DNA from: Bordetella parapertussis
Lineage (GTDB): Bacteria; Pseudomonadota; Gammaproteobacteria; Burkholderiales; Burkholderiaceae_C
Length of the DNA: 8,058 nucleotides
Assembly: GCA_945873925.1 (NCBI GenBank)
Contig: CAMCES010000062.1
Coordinates: forward strand, 1 to 8,058
Direction of reading: 5' to 3'
Under the pieces are notes generated by a model. The model was given only the letters and a program-made list of their open reading frames with translations. It did not search any database and was not told the DNA's origin. A program made the position numbers and the translations under genes. This document shows positions 1-6,701 of the stretch, piece by piece; within the stretch, counting starts at the first letter, position 1; each line of letters begins with the position of its first letter.

Positions 1-8
1 CGGCTCAT
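1..8 (-). CDS. trpA: Tryptophan synthase alpha chain, first codons only (partial)
   Basis: Only ATG AGC CG is visible (Met-Ser-Arg if the third codon is CGN), running off the left edge of the window. The ATG (8-6) overlaps the trpB stop TGA (7-5) in an ATGA arrangement, as expected for translational coupling of the two subunits of one enzyme. Met-Ser-Arg agrees with how I remember TrpA starting in Comamonadaceae, and trpA follows trpB in nearly all proteobacteria. The gene identity rests on context rather than on visible coding sequence. No strong Shine-Dalgarno is seen inside the end of trpB. Confidence 0.6.
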
Positions 9-1288
9 GCTTTGCTCGTTTGGAGGGCGGTCAGCGAAATGGCGTGTTCACCCTTGACCGATTGACCTTGGCAACTAGGGCGGCAGAAGAAATCTGCGTT
101 GGACAAATCGGCCACGGTGCCTATGTCTTTGTCGCCTCGACCTGACAAATTCACCAAAATAGATTGTTTGGGCGTCATGGTCTTGGCGAGTTTCATGGCG
201 TGGGCCACCGCATGGCTAGACTCCAGCGCGGGGATGATGCCCTCGGTGCGGCACAAATAGTGGAACGCGTCCAATGCCTCTTGGTCGGTCACACCGACAT
301 ACTCGGCGCGGCCAATGTCTTTCAAAAACGCGTGCTCAGGACCCACGCCGGGGTAGTCCAGACCCGCGCTGATCGAATGCGTTTCGGTGATTTGCCCATT
401 GCTGTCTTGCAGCACATAAGTGCGGTTGCCGTGCAGCACGCCAGGAACGCCGCGTTGCAAAGAACAAGAGTGCTTGCCGCTGTCCATGCCTTCACCCGCG
501 GCTTCCACACCGATGAGGCGGGTGTTTTCAAAGGGAATGTAGGGGTGAAAAATGCCCATGGCGTTGGAGCCGCCACCTACACAGGCCAGCACCGCATCGG
601 GTTGCAGGCCATGGTGCATGGCGGGCATTTGAGCGATGCATTCCTCGCCAATCACGCTTTGGAAATCGCGCACCATCATCGGATAGGGGTGAGGCCCAGC
701 CACGGTGCCAATGATGTAGAAGGTGTTGTCCACATTGGCGACCCAGTCGCGCATGGCTTCGTTCAAGGCGTCTTTCAAGGTGCGGCTGCCGCTGTTGACA
801 GGCACCACGGTCGCACCCAAAAGCTTCATGCGGTAGACGTTCGGGCTTTGGCGCTTCACGTCCTCGCTGCCCATGTAGACCACGCATTCCAAACCATAGC
901 GGGCACAGATGGTGGCGGTGGCCACACCGTGTTGGCCGGCGCCGGTTTCGGCAATGATGCGCGGCTTACCCATGCGCCTGGCCAGCATGGCTTGGCCAAT
1001 GGTGTTGTTGATTTTGTGGGCGCCAGTGTGGTTGAGGTCTTCGCGCTTGAAGTAAATCTGGGCGCCACCCAGCTCGCGACTCATGCGGGCCGCGTGGTAA
1101 ATCGGTGAGGGGCGACCGACGAAATGCGCGAGTTCGTGTTTGAACTCGGCGATGAATTCGGGGTCGTGCTGGTATTTGGCGTAAGCGGCTTTGAGCTCTT
1201 CGATCGCGTGGGTCAGGGTTTCGCTGATGAAGCTGCCGCCATAGTTTCCAAAGTGGCCACGGATATCGGGTTGTTGGTAGGTAGACAT
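5..1288 (-). CDS. trpB: Tryptophan synthase beta chain
   Basis: This is the PLP-dependent beta subunit that condenses indole (channelled from TrpA) with L-serine to give tryptophan, the last step of the pathway, in the cytoplasm. The protein has 427 residues. Visible motifs are the PLP-lysine motif HTGAHKINN (Lys92), ETGAGQHG (114-121) with the catalytic glutamate, the phosphate-binding glycine loop GGGSN (238-242), DYPGVGPEH (311-319), ESSHA (356-360) and LSGRGDKD (381-388). All key residues are present, so the enzyme should be active. The usual family length is about 400. The extra length is a C-terminal tail after about residue 393, which I recall in other Burkholderiales. The ATG start at 1288 gives the expected N-terminus (PDIRGHFGNYGGSF), but no clear Shine-Dalgarno precedes it. 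trpF ends 42 bases upstream, and trpA overlaps the stop by four bases. Confidence 0.98.
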   Translation of the reverse strand: MSTYQQPDIRGHFGNYGGSFISETLTHAIEELKAAYAKYQHDPEFIAEFKHELAHFVGRPSPIYHAARMSRELGGAQIYFKREDLNHTGAHKINNTIGQAMLARRMGKPRIIAETGAGQHGVATATICARYGLECVVYMGSEDVKRQSPNVYRMKLLGATVVPVNSGSRTLKDALNEAMRDWVANVDNTFYIIGTVAGPHPYPMMVRDFQSVIGEECIAQMPAMHHGLQPDAVLACVGGGSNAMGIFHPYIPFENTRLIGVEAAGEGMDSGKHSCSLQRGVPGVLHGNRTYVLQDSNGQITETHSISAGLDYPGVGPEHAFLKDIGRAEYVGVTDQEALDAFHYLCRTEGIIPALESSHAVAHAMKLAKTMTPKQSILVNLSGRGDKDIGTVADLSNADFFCRPSCQGQSVKGEHAISLTALQTSKA

Positions 1289-1330
1289 GGTTGCATTATC
1301 GATTGAAGGGCTGCAGGGCGGCCCGGGGAT

Positions 1331-2005
1331 TCAAGAGGCAACCGAGGTGCTGTGCACGGCTGCCACGAAGGCGCGGATTTTGTCGTGGTCTTTGATGCCT
1401 TTGGCGCTTTCCACGCCCGAGCTCACATCAACCGCCAACGACCGTCCGCGCGAGCGCACGGCGCGGATGCCATCGGCCACGTTTGCAGGTGTGAGTCCAC
1501 CAGACAAAACGAGGTGAGCATTGACGTTTATTGGAAGCTGTGACCAATTGAATGTGCTGCCGCTGCCGCCATATGCATCGACCAAGGTGTCGAGCAGCAG
1601 GGCATCGGCTGTTGAGTAATCGAGTGCGTAGTTTACGAGGTCAAAAGCCTGGCCGTTGGCAGGGGTTTCCTTGGGTATGCGGGCGGCGCGCAGCCAGCGG
1701 CGACCCAAGCCACTCGCCACTTGGTGGCAAAAATCGGGGCTTTCGTCACCATGGAACTGCAGCCAGGCCCCTGGCACCAGGGCCGCTGCCTGGGCCACCT
1801 CGGCCTGGCTCGCATTTACAAACAGCAACACCGGGGTGACAAAGGGGGGTAGCAGACCTGCCAAATCGGCAGCACGTTCGGCGCTGACCGCGCGGGGGCT
1901 GGGCGGGTACAAGACAAAACCCAGCGCGTTGGCACCGGCCTCCACCGCAGCCAGCAGGTCTTGTTCGCGGGTCAGGCCGCAGATTTTGATCGGTATGTGT
2001 GTCAT
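1331..2005 (-). CDS. trpF: Phosphoribosylanthranilate isomerase
   Basis: The enzyme isomerises N-(5'-phosphoribosyl)anthranilate to the 1-deoxyribulose form in tryptophan synthesis. It is a cytoplasmic (beta/alpha)8 barrel. From the chosen ATG the protein has 224 residues: KICGLT near the N-terminus carries the catalytic Cys9, LQFHGDES is at 82-89, LLLDT gives the catalytic Asp139 followed by a GGSG phosphate loop (146-149), LSGGLTPANV is at 167-176, and VDVSSGVE at 192-199 completes the phosphate site. It is a stand-alone gene, not fused to trpC as in E. coli. I chose ATG 2005-2003 because it overlaps the truA stop TGA (2004-2002) as ATGA and starts the protein just before KICGLT. A TTG seven codons upstream (2026) would also be in frame but adds an unconserved-looking leader. 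No strong Shine-Dalgarno is visible, so coupling to truA translation is likely. Confidence 0.97.
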   Translation of the reverse strand: MTHIPIKICGLTREQDLLAAVEAGANALGFVLYPPSPRAVSAERAADLAGLLPPFVTPVLLFVNASQAEVAQAAALVPGAWLQFHGDESPDFCHQVASGLGRRWLRAARIPKETPANGQAFDLVNYALDYSTADALLLDTLVDAYGGSGSTFNWSQLPINVNAHLVLSGGLTPANVADGIRAVRSRGRSLAVDVSSGVESAKGIKDHDKIRAFVAAVHSTSVAS

Positions 2006-2811
2006 GGAAATTGGCCAGGAAGCCAATCATAAGAGGGCGTCTGCTCAGGCAGTCCCCACTCGGCGGCGTAAACCGGCCCGGCGAAATACAGACCGTCAGG
2101 CGAAAACGTGGGTGCGGCTTCTTGGCGGCTACGCGCTTGCAAGACCTCTTGCATCCACTCGGGTGGTTTCAGTCCCTGTCCGATGGCGACAAAGCAGCCC
2201 ATCAGGTTGCGGATCATGTGGTGCAAAAACGCATTCGCCTCGAAATCAAACCGCCAATACGCGCTGCCGTCTTGGCGGCCAATCCGTTGCACGTCGATCC
2301 GGTGCATGGTTTTCACCGGGCTCAGGGCTTGGCAGCTGGCGGCGCGAAAAGCGCTGAAATCGTGTTCGCCCAAGAGATGGCTGGCGGCTTGTTGCAAGGC
2401 TTGTAACTGCATGGGGCGGTAAACCCAGCCGACCCGACCGGCCTCAAGGCTGGGGCGCACTGGCGACTCGAGCAGCAAGTAGGCATAGCGGCGCGCCAAG
2501 GCGCTGGCGCGGGCGTGAAAGCTGGAGGGGACTGCATGGGCCCATTGCACCGCGATATCGGTTGGCAAAAACGCATTGGTGCCACGCACCCAGGCATTCA
2601 GATCACGGGCCACAGGTGTGTCGAAATGCACCACCTGCCGCAGGCCATGTACCCCTGAATCGGTGCGACCGGCACACAGCGTGCTTACCCGGTGGCCGGT
2701 GAATTCGGCCAAGGCTTTTTCCAGGTGGTCTTGAACGGTTTTGCCTGATGCTTGGCTTTGCCAGCCTTCATAGGCTTGGCCCAAATAGCTCAGGCCCAAC
2801 GCCAATCGCAT
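2002..2811 (-). CDS. truA: tRNA pseudouridine(38-40) synthase
   Basis: TruA converts uridines at positions 38-40 of the tRNA anticodon arm to pseudouridine, in the cytoplasm as a homodimer. The protein has 269 residues from ATG 2811, the normal family length. The N-terminus (RLALGLSYLG, ending in YEGWQ) is typical. AGRTDSGVH contains the catalytic Asp51. FHARASALARRYAY (98-111) carries the conserved active-site tyrosine region, and FEANAFLHHMIRNLMG (190-205) is the C-terminal family signature. There are two candidate starts: ATG 2811, five bases after the fimV stop, and TTG 2820, which overlaps that stop (TTGA) and adds three residues. I prefer the ATG because family members usually begin right at the first beta strand. 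The gene ends overlapping trpF. In enteric bacteria, loss of TruA (HisT) derepresses his and leu attenuation, which makes its position between leu and trp genes noteworthy. Confidence 0.97.
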   Translation of the reverse strand: MRLALGLSYLGQAYEGWQSQASGKTVQDHLEKALAEFTGHRVSTLCAGRTDSGVHGLRQVVHFDTPVARDLNAWVRGTNAFLPTDIAVQWAHAVPSSFHARASALARRYAYLLLESPVRPSLEAGRVGWVYRPMQLQALQQAASHLLGEHDFSAFRAASCQALSPVKTMHRIDVQRIGRQDGSAYWRFDFEANAFLHHMIRNLMGCFVAIGQGLKPPEWMQEVLQARSRQEAAPTFSPDGLYFAGPVYAAEWGLPEQTPSYDWLPGQFP

Positions 2812-2816
2812 GGCGC

Positions 2817-4346
2817 TCAAACGCGTTCGTTCAACCAGCGCAGCGCTCGCTCGCGTGTTTCACCATGGGTTTGGTCAGCCACTTCTTGCGCCAGTGCAAG
2901 CCCGGTTTGCTTTTGGCCCAGCTTCCAGAGCTCATCGGCCAAATCCAAGCGCACCCGAAACGGGTCTTCTGGCAGATCTTGGGGATGGGGCGGCAGGTCC
3001 AGGTTGAAGTCCAGGTTGAGTGGACCTGGCGATTTGTGTTGGGGGTCTTGCAGGTAATCGAAGTCTTCCTTGTCTGTTGAGGCTGCTTTGGGCTGGCGCT
3101 GGCGGAACAAGGAATAGCTCACCCACAGGGCGGCCAAAACCGCTAGCCCACCGATCAGCTCAAAGGCATGGCGCTTGACCCACCCCAGGGCTTGCTGGTA
3201 GGAGCTGCTCAAGTCGGGCATGTTGGTCGGCACACCCTCTTGCATCTTGCCCGCGGCTTTGGATATTTCGCCTAATTCGGTGACGTTTTTGGTCACTTCA
3301 TCGCTGCGCTTGGCGGCATCTGCAGATTCGAGGTCTTTGCTGACCTTGTCAGCATCGGTTGCGCCTGGTTTGCTCAAGGTGAGTTGATCGGCAGGGGGCT
3401 GTGCATTGTTTTGGACCTGTGCTTTCAAGCCGCCGCTGCTTTCTCGGGCATTGGCATCAGCCAGTGGGGTAGTGGGCACACGGCCAGCCAGTTGTGCGCG
3501 GTAGGCATCGAAATCAGCCGATTGCAAGCGGATACTTTGACGCGCTGCTTGGCGGTCGACCGTGCGGGCTTCTTCCACAGTGGGCATGGTGATCAAAGCA
3601 CCCGCTTTCAAACGGTTGACGTTGTTGTTAACAAAGGCCGTGGGGTTGTTGCGCAGCATGGTGACCAGCAACTGGTCGAGGGACACGTCGCCAGTGGGGT
3701 TGGCCATGATCAATTCGCTGGCGGTGTCACCCTTGATCACTTCGACCGTGTCGCCATCAGCTGTGTTGCCAGCCGGTGCTGGTTTGTCTTTTTGGGCCTT
3801 GGCTCTGGGGGCTGTGTCTTGCCCAGGCGCGCCCTTGGGCAAAGGCGCGGGGCGGGGCTGCTTGTTGACCAGGCTCTCGTTGTCGCTCGGGGAGGTCAAG
3901 GCCTCTGCAGGCGGCGCGGTTTTCAAGGCATTGTTGAGGGTGCCGCTGAGTGGGAAGCCCAGATTTCGGTAGGCACGACCGCTGGCCCAACGAAATTCCA
4001 TCAGCAAATCGACATAGGTGTCGACCAATGGATCAGCCCCTTGGATTTGCATCACATACAGGTCTTCGGCGCGCTTGGTCAAGCTGACCTGGACATTGTC
4101 CAAACCAGCAACGCGGTTGATTTTCGCGGCTTGGTAAACCGATTCGCTGGCCAAACCAGCCTGGAAGTCTTGCGCTTCTTGGGCGTTCAAATCACTGATC
4201 TGAACTTCCAGTTGCAGGGGTTCGCCCAAGCGAGACTTGACGATCGGCTGACCCAATTGAAGGGCATTTGCGCTTAATGTTGTCAAAATTGACAACGAGA
4301 CGGCAAATTTAAGCAATCGTCTAGAGGGTGTCAGCAATTGAAACAT
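2817..4346 (-). CDS. fimV: FimV/HubP-family polar protein with LysM domain, short form
   Basis: This is a 509-residue inner-membrane protein. Residues 1-28 form a signal peptide (basic RRLLK, hydrophobic core, SANA before a likely cut at 28/29). Residues 29 to about 135 are the conserved periplasmic FimV N-terminal domain (LGQPIVKSRLGEPLQLEV, then FRWASGRAYRNLGFPL). A Pro/Ala/Lys linker leads to a LysM peptidoglycan-binding domain at about 199-256 (VIKGDTASEL ... LKAGALITMP). A low-complexity, helix-prone stretch (257-393) precedes one transmembrane segment (about 395-414). The cytoplasmic part ends in the conserved FimV C-terminal domain (about 463-509, LADELWKLGQKQTGLALAQEV). In Pseudomonas, FimV supports type IV pili, twitching and polar cAMP signalling, and the family acts as polar landmark. 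As I recall, homologues have about 900 residues, the difference being a long acidic cytoplasmic TPR region that is missing here. ATG 4346 is chosen because it starts the signal peptide; an in-frame TTG at 4409 is unlikely. Confidence 0.92.
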   Translation of the reverse strand: MFQLLTPSRRLLKFAVSLSILTTLSANALQLGQPIVKSRLGEPLQLEVQISDLNAQEAQDFQAGLASESVYQAAKINRVAGLDNVQVSLTKRAEDLYVMQIQGADPLVDTYVDLLMEFRWASGRAYRNLGFPLSGTLNNALKTAPPAEALTSPSDNESLVNKQPRPAPLPKGAPGQDTAPRAKAQKDKPAPAGNTADGDTVEVIKGDTASELIMANPTGDVSLDQLLVTMLRNNPTAFVNNNVNRLKAGALITMPTVEEARTVDRQAARQSIRLQSADFDAYRAQLAGRVPTTPLADANARESSGGLKAQVQNNAQPPADQLTLSKPGATDADKVSKDLESADAAKRSDEVTKNVTELGEISKAAGKMQEGVPTNMPDLSSSYQQALGWVKRHAFELIGGLAVLAALWVSYSLFRQRQPKAASTDKEDFDYLQDPQHKSPGPLNLDFNLDLPPHPQDLPEDPFRVRLDLADELWKLGQKQTGLALAQEVADQTHGETRERALRWLNERV

Positions 4347-4379
4347 GGTGCATGGTTCTCGTGCATCTGAAGACCGGTC

Positions 4380-4409
4380 ATCATAATCTACTTTAAGTTG
4401 CGCGCCCAA
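4380..4409 (-). promoter_or_regulatory. Putative sigma70-type promoter of fimV
   Basis: In the 76-base gap between asd and fimV, minus strand, TATGAT (4385-4380; five of six matches to TATAAT) lies 18 bases downstream of TTGGGC (4409-4404; only TTG matches the -35 consensus). Transcription would begin near 4373, leaving a leader of about 27 bases before the fimV ATG. The -35 match is weak, so this is a candidate only. It is the best promoter-like sequence I found in any intergenic gap here, and the gap is the longest in the window. A perfect 8-base palindrome, GACCGGTC (4372-4379), lies at the predicted start of transcription. Confidence 0.35.
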
Positions 4410-4422
4410 GTGGTATATACAG

Positions 4423-5589
4423 TCAAGCCGCCAGCAAAATCCTCAGCATGCGGCGCAGCGGCTCTGCCGCTCCCCACAGCAACTGGTCGCCGATCGTGAA
4501 GCCGCCAAGGTAATCTGGACCAAAGGCGAGTTTGCGCAAACGACCCACTGGGATGGTCATGGTGCCGGTCACCGCCACCGGGGTCAGGTGTTGCATGGTG
4601 TCTTCGCGGTGGTTGGGCACGACTTTCACCCATTCGTTGTCAGCGGCAATCATGGCCTCGATGTCGGCCAAAGGCAGGTTTTTCTTGAGTTTGAAGGTCA
4701 GGGCCTGGCTGTGACAGCGCATCGCACCCACGCGCACGCAAAAACCATCCACGGGCACGGCAGGGCTGCTGAAACCAGGGCCTTGACCCAAAATTTTGTT
4801 GGTTTCGGCCATGCCTTTCCATTCCTCGCGGCTGGTGCCCCAAAAGTCGTCGCCGGCTTGCTTGCCAGCGCCTAAATCTTTGTCAATCCAGGGGATCAGC
4901 GAGCCGCCCAAGGGCACGCCAAAGTTGGCGGTTTCTGTGGCGGAAAGGGCGCGTTGTTTGGCGATGACCTTGCGGTCGATTTCCAAGATGGCGCTTTTGG
5001 GGTTGTCCAGCAAGGACTTCACTTCGGCGTTCAAGCTGCCAAACTGGGTCAGCAATTCACGCATGTGGGCAGCGCCACCGCCAGACGCTGCTTGGTAGGT
5101 TTGGGTGCTCATCCATTCCACCAAACCGGCTTTGTACAAAGCGCCCACGCCCATCAACATGCAAGACACGGTGCAATTGCCACCCACCCAATTGAGGCCA
5201 CCCTTGGCGAGGGCTTTTTCGATCACCGGCAGGTTGACCGGGTCGAGGATGATGATGGCGTCGTCATTCATGCGCAAGGTGGAGGCTGCATCGATCCAGT
5301 GGCCCTTCCAGCCAGCGCTGCGCAGCTTGGGGAACACCTCGGCGGTGTAGTCGCCGCCTTGGCAAGTGATGATGATGTCGCAGGCTTTCAGGGCGTTGAT
5401 GTCGTGTCCATCGAGCAGCTGGGTTTCATTTTTCGCCACCGCTGGGGCGGCGCCACCGGCGTTGGAGGTGGAGAAAAACACAGGCTCGATCAAGTCGAAG
5501 TCTTTTTCGGTTTGCATCCGGTCCATCAGCACCGAGCCGACCATGCCTCGCCAGCCGATGAGTCCAACACGGTTGCCAATTTTTTTCAT
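4423..5589 (-). CDS. asd: Aspartate-semialdehyde dehydrogenase
   Basis: The enzyme reduces aspartyl-beta-phosphate to L-aspartate-4-semialdehyde with NADPH, the branch point to lysine/diaminopimelate (hence peptidoglycan), threonine and methionine. It is cytoplasmic. The protein has 388 residues and is of the Gram-negative type: VGLIGWRGMVGSVLMDRM (8-25) is the NADP-binding N-terminus, GGNCTVSCML (136-145) contains the nucleophilic Cys139, and RVGAMRCHSQALT (286-298) holds the active-site His293. The E. coli enzyme has 367 residues, so this one is slightly longer. ATG 5589 is chosen because the conserved N-terminus starts there and AAAGG (5600-5596) lies six bases upstream. The open frame extends further upstream into leuB, but that part does not resemble the family. 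It follows leuB after 14 bases, so it is probably cotranscribed with the leu genes. Downstream it is followed by the fimV leader with no terminator hairpin. Confidence 0.98.
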   Translation of the reverse strand: MKKIGNRVGLIGWRGMVGSVLMDRMQTEKDFDLIEPVFFSTSNAGGAAPAVAKNETQLLDGHDINALKACDIIITCQGGDYTAEVFPKLRSAGWKGHWIDAASTLRMNDDAIIILDPVNLPVIEKALAKGGLNWVGGNCTVSCMLMGVGALYKAGLVEWMSTQTYQAASGGGAAHMRELLTQFGSLNAEVKSLLDNPKSAILEIDRKVIAKQRALSATETANFGVPLGGSLIPWIDKDLGAGKQAGDDFWGTSREEWKGMAETNKILGQGPGFSSPAVPVDGFCVRVGAMRCHSQALTFKLKKNLPLADIEAMIAADNEWVKVVPNHREDTMQHLTPVAVTGTMTIPVGRLRKLAFGPDYLGGFTIGDQLLWGAAEPLRRMLRILLAA

Positions 5590-5595
5590 GTTCTG

Positions 5596-5600
5596 CCTTT
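5596..5600 (-). promoter_or_regulatory. Ribosome binding site of asd (decides start)
   Basis: AAAGG on the minus strand lies six bases before ATG 5589-5587, within the 14-base gap after the leuB stop TAA (5606-5604). It supports the short start over the longer open frame that runs into leuB. Confidence 0.65.
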
Positions 5601-5603
5601 TAT

Positions 5604-6683
5604 TTAATGGCGGTTGGCCAAGGCCTTGACCACAGCATCGCCCATTTGAGCGGTGCCCACCTTGGTCGTGCCTTCGCTCCAAATGTCGCCCGTGCGCAAG
5701 CCCTGGGCCAACACTTTTTTGACCGCGTCTTCAATCCGCACCGCAGCGGCTTCTTGGCCGAGGCTGAAGCGCAGCATCATGGCCGCGCTCAAGATGGTGG
5801 CCAGCGGATTGGCCACGCCTTTGCCCGCGATATCAGGCGCACTGCCGTGGCTGGGTTCGTACAAACCTTGGTTGCTGGCGTTGAGCGAGGCCGATGGCAG
5901 CATGCCGATCGAGCCGGTCAACATCGAGGCTTCGTCGCTCAAAATGTCGCCAAACATATTGCCGGTGACCACCACGTCAAAACGCTTGGGCTCTTTGACC
6001 AACTGCATGGCCGCGTTATCGACATACATGTGGTCGAGCGCCACGTCGGGGTAGTCCTTGTGCACCTCGGTGACGATGTCTTTCCAAAATTGAAAAGTCT
6101 CCAGCACATTGGCTTTGTCCACGCTGGTCACACGCTTGTGGCGCTTGAGCGCCGCTTCAAAGGCCACGCGGGCGATGCGCTCGACCTCGGGGCGGGTGTA
6201 GCGCATGGTGTCAAAGGCTTCTTCGGCGCCGGCAAACGCGCCATCGGGCGAGACACGGCGGCCACGCGGTTGGCCGAAATAGATGTCGCCGGTCAGCTCG
6301 CGGATGATCAAGATGTCCAGACCGGCGACCAATTCGGGCTTCAAGCTCGACGCGTTCACCAATTCTGGGTAGCAAATCGCGGGGCGGAAGTTGGCAAACA
6401 GGCCGAGGTTTTTGCGCAGGCCCAAAATCGCTTGCTCGGGGCGCAGCGGGCGGTCGAGGGTGTCGTATTTCCAGTCACCGACCGCGCCAAACAAAATCGC
6501 ATCGGCTTCTTTGGCCAGCTTCAAGGTGCTCTCAGGCAGGGGGTGGCCGTGGGCATCATAAGCCGCGCCGCCGACCAAGGCGGTTTCCATTTCAAACTTC
6601 AAGTCCAACACATGCAGGACTTTGACGGCTTCAGCGACGATTTCGGTGCCAATGCCGTCACCTGGCAAAACTGCGATTTTCAT
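5604..6683 (-). CDS. leuB: 3-isopropylmalate dehydrogenase
   Basis: LeuB oxidatively decarboxylates (2R,3S)-3-isopropylmalate to 4-methyl-2-oxopentanoate with NAD+, the third dedicated step of leucine synthesis, as a cytoplasmic homodimer. The protein has 359 residues, the normal length. It opens with MKIAVLPGDGIGTEI. The substrate-binding arginines are R90, R100 and R128, the last in RELTGDIYFG with the catalytic Tyr135. SVDKANVL contains the catalytic Lys190. The metal-binding aspartates are D222, D246 and D250 (NMFGDILSDEAS, 242-253). HGSAPDIAGKGVANP (279-293) is the NAD+-binding loop. No key residue is missing. The ATG at 6683 is 18 bases after the leuD stop, preceded by a modest GAGAAAG. 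asd follows 14 bases after the TAA stop, consistent with a leuC-leuD-leuB-asd transcription unit. Confidence 0.99.
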   Translation of the reverse strand: MKIAVLPGDGIGTEIVAEAVKVLHVLDLKFEMETALVGGAAYDAHGHPLPESTLKLAKEADAILFGAVGDWKYDTLDRPLRPEQAILGLRKNLGLFANFRPAICYPELVNASSLKPELVAGLDILIIRELTGDIYFGQPRGRRVSPDGAFAGAEEAFDTMRYTRPEVERIARVAFEAALKRHKRVTSVDKANVLETFQFWKDIVTEVHKDYPDVALDHMYVDNAAMQLVKEPKRFDVVVTGNMFGDILSDEASMLTGSIGMLPSASLNASNQGLYEPSHGSAPDIAGKGVANPLATILSAAMMLRFSLGQEAAAVRIEDAVKKVLAQGLRTGDIWSEGTTKVGTAQMGDAVVKALANRH

Positions 6684-6701
6684 GGGCGCTTTCTCAAAGG
6701 C

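Noticed and set aside
164..1108. A 314-codon open frame on the plus strand opposite trpB
   Set aside because: It is antisense to a certain trpB, with the same shadow-type composition and no recognisable domain or ribosome binding site.
1295..1300. GATAAT on the minus strand in the trpF-trpB gap as a -10 box for trpB
   Set aside because: There is no -35-like hexamer at 16-18 bases (GCCGCC lies there), and transcription would begin almost at the ATG. The gap also has no convincing hairpin, only small restriction-type palindromes (CCCGGG, CTGCAG, ATCGAT), so no attenuator or terminator is called.
3384..4277. A 297-codon open frame on the plus strand opposite fimV
   Set aside because: It lies opposite the fimV coding sequence. 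Its hydrophobic look mirrors FimV codons and it contains no family motif that I recognise.
4388..4633. An 81-codon minus-strand frame at the asd 3' end running into the asd-fimV gap
   Set aside because: Most of it is an alternative frame of asd, with no start signal or recognisable sequence; the asd frame is conserved to its own stop at 4423.
5590..5682. Longer asd protein starting at 5682
   Set aside because: The added 31 residues overlap the leuB 3' end in another frame, do not resemble the family, and the internal ATG 5589 has a good ribosome binding site.
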